NCBI RefSeq assembly: GCF_021183825.1
Contig: NZ_CP089211.1
Span: forward strand, 4,880,501 to 4,944,500
Source: Sinomicrobium kalidii
GTDB taxonomy: Bacteria > Bacteroidota > Bacteroidia > Flavobacteriales > Flavobacteriaceae
Direction of reading: 5' to 3'
Length of the DNA: 64,000 nucleotides
Each line of letters opens with the position of its first letter. Position 1 is the first letter of the stretch. The notes under the pieces are model-generated. The model made no database searches and was not told where the DNA came from. It worked only from the letters and a program-made list of their open reading frames with translations. Position numbers and translations under genes: made by a program. This document shows positions 9,025 to 19,800 of this stretch, in pieces.

Positions 9025-9711
9025 ATGAACCCATTAAAGAGTAAGGTAAAATTAGCCGGATTGCTTATCATACTAGGAATGGTAGCAGGCATTCTTAGCA
9101 TATCTCCAGCAATAGATTCTCCCGCTTATTTAACAGGCGCAGCTGCCGGTTCAAACCGGGTAATCATAAGTGCTCTTTTTCAATTTGTTCTGTTCCTCAC
9201 CTATTTGGGTTTTGTACTTTTACTGTACCCTGTACTTAAAAGGTACAATAAAAGTTTAGCCCTGGGCTTTCTGAGTTTTAGGATCACAGCCGGTGTCATA
9301 TTGATTCTGGGAATCGTAATATTATTATCAATATTGGCTCTGAGCCAGGAATTTGTAAAAAGTCCTTCGGAAAACAGTATGGTGTTTGAAGCATTGGGTA
9401 ATGTGCTTAAAATAACACGGGATTATATAAACCATGTGTTTATGGTATTGACATTAGGGATGGGTAACCTCATGCTGTATACACTGCTTTTTAAGGCAAA
9501 ATTAATCCCGGGATGGATCTCTGTCTGGGGCATTTCAGGCACTGTGCTATCCGTATTGGCAAGCGTTTTACTCTTATTTAAGATAGTTGATGTAATAACG
9601 CCCGAATACCTGGTTTTAAACGTCCCAACTGCACTATTTGAAATTGTCTTCGGATTTTGGTTAATATTCAAAGGTTTAAATCCACGGGACAAATCGGCAG
9701 AAGCAGTATAA
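9025..9711 (+). CDS. DUF4386 family integral membrane protein
   Basis: A 228-residue polytopic protein with about six hydrophobic segments (roughly 9-29, 46-71, 80-108, 136-155, 162-187, 194-216). The pattern matches DUF4386: an N-terminal LAGLLIILGMVAGILS, a central ALGFLSFRITAGVILILGI and an IPGWISVWGISG loop before the fifth helix. The molecular function of the family is unknown; members often sit beside regulators or hydrolases. It begins 4 bp after the serine hydrolase and is surely translated with it. Confidence 0.8.
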   Translation: MNPLKSKVKLAGLLIILGMVAGILSISPAIDSPAYLTGAAAGSNRVIISALFQFVLFLTYLGFVLLLYPVLKRYNKSLALGFLSFRITAGVILILGIVILLSILALSQEFVKSPSENSMVFEALGNVLKITRDYINHVFMVLTLGMGNLMLYTLLFKAKLIPGWISVWGISGTVLSVLASVLLLFKIVDVITPEYLVLNVPTALFEIVFGFWLIFKGLNPRDKSAEAV

Positions 9712-9775
9712 CATGGTATAATGAAAGGAAGAAGTATTGTTGACCATAATAATTTCGGATTATAATAAATCTCCT

Positions 9776-10152
9776 ATGCACACATACTTCAAAAAATTGA
9801 TATTCATTGTATTTTTTGCGTTTTCCTCTATGGGAATATCGCAGGAAGTTTCATTTTTTAATGCCGACGGTTTTTTTCAATCGGCACCCGATCCAACCGA
9901 ACGGCATCAATCACCCTGTCTGATATTGACCGAGATGGGGATTTAGATGCGCTCGTGGCAAACGGCCGTGACTGGACCGAACAAAATTATGTGTTCTACA
10001 ACGATGGAAAAGGTGGTTTTAAACAGGCGCAGCCCATAGGGAAATTTTTAAATGCTTCATACGCCATGGTAAGTGCTGATTTTAATAATGACGGATTTAT
10101 GGATATCGCAGTCGCCAATGTGAAGCCGGAGAATTCACCGAAATCGGATTAA
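9776..10152 (+). pseudogene. FG-GAP/VCBS repeat secreted protein, frameshifted and truncated
   Basis: ATG 9776 starts a signal peptide (FKKLIFIVFFAFSSMGISQ). About 40 codons in, the frame breaks near 9895. The next reading frame continues with TASITLSDIDRDGDLDALVANG and, one repeat later, VSADFNNDGFMDIAVAN, which are two FG-GAP/VCBS calcium-binding repeats. It then stops at 10150-10152 after VKPENSPKSD. Intact members carry four to seven such blades, so the gene has both a frameshift and a 3' deletion. Confidence 0.75.
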
Positions 10153-10169
10153 GGTACGACTTGCGATTT

Positions 10170-10280
10170 ATGAAATTGTTCCTTTTTGTTACAGTATTGT
10201 TATTGGCCTCAATCGAGAGTCATGTATCGCAGCCCTTGAGTAGTGTAAAATATTGTCGGGTTAATGGGTTATTGAGTTAA
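10170..10280 (+). pseudogene. Signal-peptide fragment of a lost exported gene
   Basis: ATG 10170 encodes MKLFLFVTVLLLASIESHVS, a convincing export signal, but the frame ends 16 codons later inside the dispersed repeat that starts at 10267. It is probably the 5' stub of an exported gene cut at the repeat. A functional 36-residue peptide is unlikely but not excluded. Confidence 0.4.
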
Positions 10281-10453
10281 TGAGTTTATGCGTGATACCT
10301 AAATAACTAAAGCACAATTTCACAGCCTGCCAAAACCGCTGTACCATTCAGTACAGCGAGGTTTGGTTTTTTGTAAATGAAGGCAGGCAGGAAAAAGGAC
10401 GGGAAACCGGCAACAAGCGAAAAACCCCATAACCTTTGATCCTGATCCTAAAT
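10267..10453 (+). repeat. Dispersed repeat, left copy (inverted partner at 53941-54211)
   Basis: This non-coding segment reappears in reverse complement at 53941-54211. Shared blocks include TTATTGAG, CCTAAATAACTAAA, CAATTTCACAGCCTGCCAAA, a hairpin (CGCTGTAC, 6-nt loop, GTACAGCG), TTTTTTGTAAAT and CCTTTGATCCTGATCC. The left copy lacks ~85 bp found in the middle of the right one. Stem-loop content and non-coding placement suggest a small non-autonomous repeat family. Confidence 0.75.
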
Positions 10454-10812
10454 AAGTTTTACGACTTCATGAACCCTTGCAGTTCAAAACGAAAATCTGT
10501 CAAAAGTCAGATTTTCTGGGTAAATCGAACTGATCAGGCTCCGGGATTTTCCCCATCCCATCTCCTGGCAGCGTAGGCAATCTATCCCCATATTCCTGAT
10601 TCAAATCCCCGGGTACCACGGTTCCCTTTGGTGGGTGTCTCCTTTTTTTTATTGTACTTTATTAAATTGGGTAGTGAAAAGAATTATTTAAAACACTTTA
10701 AAAACAATAGATTGAAATTAAATTTCAATAATCAGAGATTTTTCTTTGGTAATTTGATATATATCAACATATAATTAACATATATTGATTTTTTTTGACT
10801 ATATCCTGAAAA
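10454..10812. other. Intergenic stretch before the TPR regulator
   Basis: About 360 bp without a convincing gene. The first 180 bp are mixed-composition sequence with no family I recognise. The last ~150 bp are very AT-rich with runs such as TATATCAACATATAATTAACATATA and probably hold the promoter of the gene at 10813. No clear TAnnTTTG box was found. Confidence 0.4.
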
Positions 10813-12237
10813 ATGATTTTTAAATATATACAGTTAATTTTCCTTTTCCCGTTTATAGGAACAGGGCAACAATACACAGAAAAACAAATAGACAGCATTC
10901 AGGAAAACGGGACACAGTCGCTTAGAAAAGACGGCAGATTCGAAGAGGCCATAATGTTGAACATTGAATTAGTTGAAGCTTCCCAACAACTTAACTATGG
11001 AAAAGGAGCCGCCAAAGGATATATGTATATAGCCAATGTCCTTAGTACCCTGGGCCGGCACGAAGAGAGTTTGAGGTATTTAAACCTGGCGGAAGTGGAG
11101 GAATACACTTCAAAGCATCCTGAGATAAAGGCGCGCATTTTTGGTGAATACGGAAGAAATTACATGGTGATGGGGGCAAGTGAAAAGGCCATAGAGTATT
11201 ATGATAAGGGGATCTCGTACTCTAGAAATACAGATGGTGAGAACAAACGACTTCTTGCTTTTCTCTATCATAACAAAGCAGTAGCTCTCTCCCATATTGA
11301 CGATATGGATGCTGCATTTTCCTTTCAACATAAAGCAGTACAGGTAAACCCTTCTTTATTCGGATATTCGGTTTTGGCCTATCATCATTTGACATTCGGA
11401 AATAATAAGGACTCTGCAGAATATTATTTAAACAGAGCCAGAGATAGAATCAGGGAGAACCGATATTCTATATATAATATGTCGGTTTACCTGTTAAACC
11501 GGGGCAGGTTATATAAAAGCGAGGGAGCATATGAAACTGCCTTGGCTTATTGTAAGCAGGCACTTGTTATATCCAGGCAGATAAAAAGACCAAAGGAGAT
11601 CTGTAAGTCCTATAAACTGCAAGCCGAGATTTATGAGTTACTGGGAGATGGGAAGAGATCACATGAATACTTGTTAAAATACACCAGGATAAGTGATAGT
11701 ATTGACCGGGAAAGAAGAAAAGGAATCAATATTCTGATGAAGAAATTCCTGGAAGAACAGGAAAAGGAATACCAGTCAACCAAAAAGAGGTTTCAATACA
11801 TTGCCTGGAGTGCAATCGGTATATGTATCACGATCTTTTTATTTGTATCGCTGCATTTTAGAAAAAAGAGATCCCTGATATTGAAAAAGGATTTACTGAT
11901 CAAACAAAAGGAAACGGAAAGTAAGGAATTGGAGAAAAAGCTCAATTTCGCATTTGGAGAAATAGTTGCATTAGCCAAAGCGAACGATCCGTCTTTTCTG
12001 GCCCGGTTCCAGGAAGTGTATCCCGAAGTATTTAAAAAACTGCTTGTCGTAAATCCCCGGTTGGTGAACACCGAACTGACCTTGTGCGCCATGATCTGGC
12101 TTAATTTTTCCTCCAAGGATATTGCCCGTTATACCTTTGTACAGCCCAAAACAGTACAGGTGAAAAAGTACCGACTTCGGAAAAAACTGGGAATATCACC
12201 CACTGAAGACATTTCTTTATGGATGAGGAATTTATAA
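10813..12237 (+). CDS. TPR - transmembrane - LuxR-type HTH regulator
   Basis: A 474-residue membrane-bound regulator. Order of parts: N-terminal signal/anchor (to ~19), a TPR array (about 28-300, e.g. GRFEEAIMLNIELVEAS, GASEKAIEYYDKGISYSR, GAYETALAYCKQALVISR), one transmembrane helix (about 327-348, IAWSAIGICITIFLFVSLHF), a coiled coil (355-385) and a C-terminal helix-turn-helix (about 408-474). The last contains LTLCAMIWLNFSSKDIA and QPKTVQVKKYRLRKKLGI, the LuxR-like ending of these Bacteroidota TPR regulators. The TPR part would face the periplasm and the HTH the cytoplasm. A shorter paralogue follows, and the giant surface protein lies downstream, so it may control that cluster (inference from position). 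Confidence 0.8.
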   Translation: MIFKYIQLIFLFPFIGTGQQYTEKQIDSIQENGTQSLRKDGRFEEAIMLNIELVEASQQLNYGKGAAKGYMYIANVLSTLGRHEESLRYLNLAEVEEYTSKHPEIKARIFGEYGRNYMVMGASEKAIEYYDKGISYSRNTDGENKRLLAFLYHNKAVALSHIDDMDAAFSFQHKAVQVNPSLFGYSVLAYHHLTFGNNKDSAEYYLNRARDRIRENRYSIYNMSVYLLNRGRLYKSEGAYETALAYCKQALVISRQIKRPKEICKSYKLQAEIYELLGDGKRSHEYLLKYTRISDSIDRERRKGINILMKKFLEEQEKEYQSTKKRFQYIAWSAIGICITIFLFVSLHFRKKRSLILKKDLLIKQKETESKELEKKLNFAFGEIVALAKANDPSFLARFQEVYPEVFKKLLVVNPRLVNTELTLCAMIWLNFSSKDIARYTFVQPKTVQVKKYRLRKKLGISPTEDISLWMRNL

Positions 12238-12629
12238 CCTTTTTCAGGGCGAGAAAAAGTGTCTAAACGAGAGATGTAGTATGTGTGTAACCTTCCTTTT
12301 GCGATATTTATGGGATATTTTCTTCATCTTTATCTGAGACATGGGTTATAAACCGGTCAACAATATCGTCCCGGGTTAACAAGATGTTTTAGTGGTATAG
12401 CACATATATATCATAGAAAATAATAAAATATAACAACACCCCAAAAAGAGATTTTACTGCTTATGTAACAGTATCTCATTTATATGAATATACTATAAAA
12501 TCCAAAAAAAACACCTAGAACTCCCCCGATAAAACCTAAACACCTAACAAAAGACTTTTCGACAGGAACTTATTCAATTAAAACGGGTAGGCTGTAATTT
12601 ATCTCTACGGGTCTGATAATGCTTAATCA
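12238..12629. other. Intergenic stretch between the two regulator paralogues
   Basis: About 390 bp, AT-rich in its second half. I see no ORF, strong hairpin or known motif. It probably carries the promoter of the second regulator. Confidence 0.35.
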
Positions 12630-13499
12630 ATGTTTTTGCAACATACATATATATGTATATACATTAACGTATTATGTTTTCTTTTTCCCGTTACGGGAAT
12701 CAGGCAACACTATACCAGGAGCCAGATAGACACCTTGTTAAATTACAAAATAGAATCACTCAAACTGGATGGCAGGTATGAAGAGGCGCTGGCTTTAAAT
12801 ATCGAGGCAATCAGGATGGCCGAAGGAGTGAATTATCGGGAGGGAGTTGTCCGGGGGTACCAGTATCTCGGAAACCTTCTATGTGAGTCGGGACAGCCCA
12901 AAGGAGAGATGGGTAAATATCTCCTGAAATACACACGACTTGGTAATAATATCGGTAGAGAAAAAGAACAGAAGGAGGGGCTCCCGGTAATGGTACTTAC
13001 AAAAGAACAGGGGGTAAAGTACCGGAAAGTTACACCCTGGTTACATTATGTTTCCTTGGGAATGGTGATTTTATGTATAACAATCCTGTGCTGTGTATTA
13101 ATACATTATAAAAAAAGGAGAAAAAGGAACAGGCAATTAATGCTCGAAAAGGATATGATAATCAGACAAAAGGAAATGGAGAGCGAGGAACTTCGGAAAA
13201 AACTCAATTTCGCATTCGGAGAAGTAGTGGCGCTGGCAAAAGAAAATGCCCCGTCCTTTCTTGCACGTTTCCGGGAAGTGTACCCCGGAATATGTAAAAA
13301 ACTACTGGGTATAAATCCTAAACTGGTGAATACCGAACTGTGTTTATGTGCCATGATCTGGCTTAATTTTTCCTCCAAAGAGATCGCTCGTTACACGTAT
13401 GTACAGCCCAAAACGGTACAGATAAAAAAATATCGTCTTCGAAAAAAGCTTGGGATTCCGTCGGATAAAGACCTCTACTCGTGGATAAGGACTTTGTAA
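12630..13499 (+). CDS. Short paralogue of the TPR-LuxR regulator, most TPRs lost
   Basis: A 289-residue paralogue of the gene at 10813. The start (FPVTGIRQHYTRSQIDTL, GRYEEALALNIEAIRMAEG) aligns with the first TPRs. The frame then passes directly from GYQYLGNLLCESGQP to GKYLLKYTRLGNNIGREK, which corresponds to the end of the TPR domain in the paralogue. About 190 residues are thus missing without loss of frame. Transmembrane helix (~137-160), coiled coil and HTH (NTELCLCAMIWLNFSSKEIA; QPKTVQIKKYRLRKKLGI) are conserved. It could bind the same DNA while having lost the sensory part, acting as a modulator, or be a decaying copy. Confidence 0.75.
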   Translation: MFLQHTYICIYINVLCFLFPVTGIRQHYTRSQIDTLLNYKIESLKLDGRYEEALALNIEAIRMAEGVNYREGVVRGYQYLGNLLCESGQPKGEMGKYLLKYTRLGNNIGREKEQKEGLPVMVLTKEQGVKYRKVTPWLHYVSLGMVILCITILCCVLIHYKKRRKRNRQLMLEKDMIIRQKEMESEELRKKLNFAFGEVVALAKENAPSFLARFREVYPGICKKLLGINPKLVNTELCLCAMIWLNFSSKEIARYTYVQPKTVQIKKYRLRKKLGIPSDKDLYSWIRTL

Positions 13500-13822
13500 G
13501 CCCGTATATACGCTAAAAAGACTTGTAAAATGCGAAGTGTAGTACGTCTGCAACCCCTTTTTTGTACTGATAATGAAATATTTTCTCCAATTTTATAAAA
13601 GGAAATCTGCTTAAAATTTTCATAAAAAGAATAATTGCCCTGCGCTCAAAAGAAATTAAAAATGAATTTACAGCCTGCATGGAAAATTGAATACCCCTTC
13701 CAGTTATACCGCCAAAATAAAGTAAGTGAAACTTTATCAGTCCGGATCAGGAATACCAATAGATTCTGATTATTCAAATTGTGAATTAGTTAATTATTAA
13801 ACATGTCTAAAATTAAGCACAT
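13500..13822. other. Leader region of the giant repeat protein gene
   Basis: About 320 bp, AT-rich and without an ORF. It must contain the promoter of the 7.4-kb gene downstream. I see no clear TAnnTTTG box or strong hairpin. Confidence 0.35.
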
Positions 13823-16800
13823 ATGAAAAGAATACTTTTACTCTTGATTTTTAGCTTTTGTGTTTTTGGATTGTACGCCCAGGTAGGTGTAGGAACGCCG
13901 ATGCCGGACAATTCGGCACAATTGGATGTTGTTGCTTCTGATAAAGGGATGCTTATTCCAAGGGTAGCTTTGACCAGCAGCACAGATGCCATGACCATTG
14001 CCAACGGAAATATAAACAGCCTTTTGGTGTTTAACACCGCTACGGTTGCAGATATATCACCGGGCTATTACTATTGGTATGAAGACAAATGGCTTCGGAT
14101 TGTAAATTCCGAAGATGCGATCGGGGGAGGGGACCTTCCGGACAACGTAATGGTTTTTAATCCCGTAACCAACGAGTTCACCTATATTGATGAAAACGGT
14201 GATACACAGGTTGTCAATATTGAAGAGATTGTTCAGGCCAACGAGACATTAACTCCCTTGATAAACAATGGCGATGGTACTTATACCTATACCGATGAAG
14301 AAGGGACGGAGACGATAGTGGATATCCCTGCCAGTGTTGCGGAGAACATTCGGAACGAAGGTGATATCTATAACGAGATCCTGAATACGATCACCGCAAA
14401 CAGCGATGCTTTGGTGGACAATGGCGATGGCACGTTCACCCATACGGCGGCTGACGGTACCGTAGTAACCTTTGATGCCAATACGACAACGGTGACAGAC
14501 AATGGCGACGGCACCTATACCATCACCAATGCCGACGGTACAACAATGACCATTGATGTAGTAGGCGATGTTGTAGAGAACATCCAGAATGAAGGCGATA
14601 TTTATAACGAGATCCTGAATACGATCACCGCAAACAGCGATGCTTTGGTGGACAATGGCGACGGCACGTTCACCCATACGGCTGCCGATGGTACCGTAGT
14701 GACCTTCGATGCCAACACGACCACGGTAACAGACAACGGTGACGGCACCTATACCATCACCAATGCCGACGGTACAACAATGACCTTGGATGTGGTAGGG
14801 GATGTTGTAGAGAACATCCAGAACGAAGGGGATATCTATAACGAGATATTAAACACGATCACGGCCAACAGCGATGCTTTGGTGGATAATGGCGACGGTA
14901 CGTTCACCCATACGGCAGCCGATGGTACCGTAGTGACCTTCGATGCCAACACGACCACGGTAACAGACAACGGCGACGGCACCTATACCATCACCAATGC
15001 CGACGGTACAACAATGACCTTGGATGTGGTAGGGGATGTTGTAGAGAACATCCAGAATGAAGGCGATATTTATAACGAGATATTAAACACGATCACGGCC
15101 AACAGTGACGCCTTGGTGGACAATGGCGACGGGACGTTCACGCATACGGCGGCTGACGGTACCGTTGTAACCTTTGATGCCAATACGACAACGGTAACAG
15201 ACAACGGCGACGGCACCTATACCATCACCAATGCCGACGGTACAACAATGACCTTGGATGTGGTAGGCGATGTTGTAGAGAACATCCAGAATGAAGGCGA
15301 TATTTATAACGAGATATTAAACACGATCACGGCCAACAGTGACGCCTTGGTGGACAATGGCGACGGTACGTTCACCCATACGGCGGCTGACGGTACCGTT
15401 GTAACCTTTGATGCCAATACGACAACGGTGACAGACAATGGCGACGGCACCTATACCATCACCAATGCCGACGGTACAACAATGACCTTGGATGTAGTAG
15501 GGGATGTTGTAGAGAACATCCAGAATGAAGGCGATATTTATAACGAGATATTAAACACGATCACGGCCAACAGTGACGCCTTGGTGGACAATGGCGACGG
15601 CACGTTCACCCATACGGCGGCTGATGGTACTGTGGTAACCTTCGATGCCAACACGACAACGGTGACAGACAATGGCGACGGCACCTATACCATCACCAAT
15701 GCCGACGGTACAACAATGACCTTGGATGTGGTAGGCGATGTTGTAGAGAACATCCAGAATGAAGGCGATATTTATAACGAGATCCTGAATACGATCACCG
15801 CAAACAGCGATGCTTTGGTGGACAATGGCGACGGCACGTTCACCCATACGGCGGCTGACGGTACCGTAGTGACCTTTGATGCCAACACCACTGCCTTGGT
15901 AGACAACATTGACGGGACCTATACCCTGACCAATGCCGACGGAACGACCATTACGGTAGACACCAATGCTGATACCAGTGCATATGACAATACAACTTCA
16001 GGCCTGGCTGCGACGAATGTACAGGAAGCATTGGATGAGATCGCTGCTACCGCCGGGATCGTATCTCCTTTGGTAGATAACGGCGACGGTACGTTCACCT
16101 ATACCGATGAAGCCGGTGTAGTTACAACTTTTGATGCCAACACGACAACGTTGGTGGACAATACTGACGGGACTTATACCCTGACCAATGCCGACGGAAC
16201 GACCATTACGGTAGACACCAATGCCGATACCAGCGCATATGACAATACAACTTCAGGGCTGACCGCAACGAATGTACAGGATGCCATTGATGAGATCAAT
16301 ACCGCTGCGGGCAATGTAGCCCTGGTCGATAATGGCGATGGCACTTATACCTTTACGGATGCCACGGGAACAGTGACCACGATCAGTGATACTTCCATCT
16401 CGACCTTAGTGGATAACGGCGATGGTACGGTCACCTATACGGACGAGACTGGTACGACCACTACAGTGGACTACGCCACAATGATCGACACCTTCGAGAC
16501 TTTAACGACTATCGTAGACAATGGCGATGGCACCTTTACCTATACGGATGAGGATGGCAATCCGACTACGATAGACATAGCCAACCTGGAGACGCTGACC
16601 ACATTGGTGGACAACGGTGACGGAACAGTAACCTATACGGACGAGGACGGTGTGGCGACTACAGTGGACTACGCCACGATGATCGACACCTTCGAGACCT
16701 TGACAACCATCGTAGACAACGGCGACGGGACCTTTACCTATACGGATGAGGACGGCAATCCGACCATTATTGATGTTTCCAATTTGGAAACGCTGACCAC

Positions 16801-19800
16801 ATTGGTGGACAACGGGGATGGTACGGTAACCTATACCGATGAGGATGGAGTTGCCACGACAGTGGACTACGCCACAATGATCGACACTTTCGAGACTTTA
16901 ACAACTATCGTAGACAATGGCGATGGCACCTTTACCTATACGGATGAAGACGGCACTCCGACCATTATTGATATAGCAAACCTTGAGACGCTGACCACAT
17001 TGGTGGACAACGGTGATGGTACGGTAACCTATACCGATGAGGACGGTGTGACCACTACAGTGGACTACGCCACAATGATCGACACCTTCGAGACTTTAAC
17101 GACTATCGTAGACAATGGCGATGGCACCTTTACCTATACGGATGAGGATGGCAATCCGACTACGATAAACATAGCCAACCTGGAGACGCTGACCACATTG
17201 GTGGACAACGGTGACGGAACAGTAACCTATACGGACGAGGACGGTGTGGCGACTACAGTGGACTACGCCACGATGATCGACACCTTCGAGACCTTGACAA
17301 CCATCGTAGACAACGGCGACGGGACCTTTACCTATACGGATGAGGACGGCAATCCGACCATTATTGATGTTTCCAATTTGGAAACGCTGACCACTCTGGT
17401 GGACAACGGTGACGGCACGGTAACCTATACCGATGAGGACGGTGTGACCACTACAGTGGACTACGCCACAATGATCGACACCTTCGAGACTTTAACGACT
17501 ATCGTAGACAATGGCGATGGCACCTTTACCTATACGGATGAGGATGGCAATCCGACTACGATAGACATAGCCAACCTGGAGACCCTGACCACATTGGTGG
17601 ACAACGGTGATGGTACGGTAACCTATACGGACGAGGACGGTGTGGCGACTACAGTGGACTACGCCACGATGATCGACACCTTCGAGACCTTGACAACCAT
17701 CGTAGACAACGGCGACGGGACCTTTACCTATACGGATGAGGACGGCAATCCGACCATTATTGATGTTTCCAATTTGGAAACGCTGACCACTCTGGTGGAC
17801 AACGGTGACGGCACGGTAACCTATACCGATGAGGACGGTGTGACCACTACAGTGGACTACGCCACGATGATCGACACCTTCGAGACCTTGACAACCATCG
17901 TAGACAACGGCGACGGGACCTTTACCTATACGGATGAGGACGGCAATCCGACCATTATTGATGTTTCCAATTTGGAAACGCTGACCACATTGGTGGACAA
18001 CGGTGATGGTACGGTAACCTATACCGATGAGGATGGAGTTGCCACGACAGTGGACTATGCTACAATGATCGACACTTTCGAGACTTTAACAACTATCGTA
18101 GACAATGGCGACGGCACCTTTACCTATACGGATGAAGACGGCACTCCGACCATTATTGATATAGCAAACCTTGAGACGCTGACCACATTGGTGGACAACG
18201 GTGACGGCACGGTAACCTATACCGATGAGGACGGTGTGACCACTACAGTGGACTATGCTACAATGATCGACACCTTCGAGACTTTAACAACTATCGTAGA
18301 CAATGGCGACGGCACCTTTACCTATACGGATGAAGACGGCACCCCGACGACCATAGATATAGCCAACCTGGAGACGCTGACCACATTGGTGGACAACGGG
18401 GATGGTACGGTAACCTATACCGATGAGGATGGAGTTGCCACGACAGTGGACTATGCTACAATGATCGACACTTTCGAGACTTTAACAACTATCGTAGACA
18501 ATGGCGACGGCACCTTTACCTATACGGATGAAGACGGCACTCCGACCATTATTGATATAGCAAACCTTGAGACGCTGACCACATTGGTGGACAACGGTGA
18601 TGGTACGGTAACCTATACCGATGAGGACGGTGTGACCACTACAGTGGACTACGCCACAATGATCGACACTTTCGAGACTTTAACAACTATCGTAGACAAT
18701 GGCGACGGCACCTTTACCTATACGGATGAGGACGGCAATCCGACCATTATTGATGTTTCCAATTTGGAAACGCTGACCACTCTGGTGGACAACGGTGATG
18801 GTACGGTAACCTATACCGATGAGGACGGTGTGACCACTACAGTGGACTACGCCACAATGATCGACACTTTCGAGACTTTAACAACTATCGTAGACAATGG
18901 CGACGGCACCTTTACCTATACGGATGAGGACGGCAATCCGACCATTATTGATGTTTCCAACCTGGAAACGTTGACCAGTATGGTACAAGATGATCTCACA
19001 GGCGTGATTACCTATACTGATGAGGATGGGGTTGCGAGCACGGCTGAGGTAATAAGTGCTGATGCCAATAACCTGGTACAGGTAGGAACCGATGGCGGCT
19101 CCTTTATAGATGCAACAACCTTAACAGAGCCTTGGTTTGATCAGGCTACTGACACGGAAGCGACCCTAAATACCCAAAACATCTATCAAATGGGGAATGT
19201 AGCCATACAGAAAACAGATAATTATACGGGTACCGCTTTAGATGTTGAAGGAGCAGTACGTGGGGGGACTAATCAAACCGGAACGGTAGGAGTCAATTCG
19301 GCAGCCTTTGGCGATGGTAATGAAGCGGCAGGAGCCAATTCATTTACAGCAGGTATCAACAACACCGTTTGGGGCACTGCTTCTGCTGTTTTTGGTATTG
19401 ATAACAATATAGGAGGCGCAGTAAACGAAAGTAACTGGAGCCTGGTGGCAGGTTTAAGGAACCAGACGGCCAGTGGTAGAAACTATATATTCGGTATGGA
19501 CAATACTGTTGTAACTCAGGCTACAGGAAATGTAGACAACTATATTCTTGGTCAAAATAATACATTAAATGGTCGCGTTACTGCGGCGATAGGTGGAGAA
19601 TTGGTTACAAATACCGGATATCAAGTGGTTATTGGTAGAAGAAATGCCATTCAGACTTCCGGTGATTCAGATCCAAGTTCTTTAATAGCATCAACAGATC
19701 CGGTATTTCAGGTGGGTGTGGGAAGCGCTGGCTTGGAAAATGCCATGACCATTCTGCACAATAGCCATACCGGTATCGGGATTGCAGGTACTGAAGCCGC

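Noticed and set aside
10530..10640. GC-rich stretch considered as a tRNA or structured RNA
   Set aside because: I could not draw a cloverleaf or a convincing long stem on either strand.
14249..15847. Long antisense ORFs (142 and 98 aa) across the repeat array
   Set aside because: They recur with the 234-bp unit and have no start context or protein-like content; they are shadows of the repeats on the other strand.
14354..18976. Regular DNA repeats considered as a CRISPR-like array
   Set aside because: The repeats are contiguous, in frame and lack unique spacers; they encode protein repeats.
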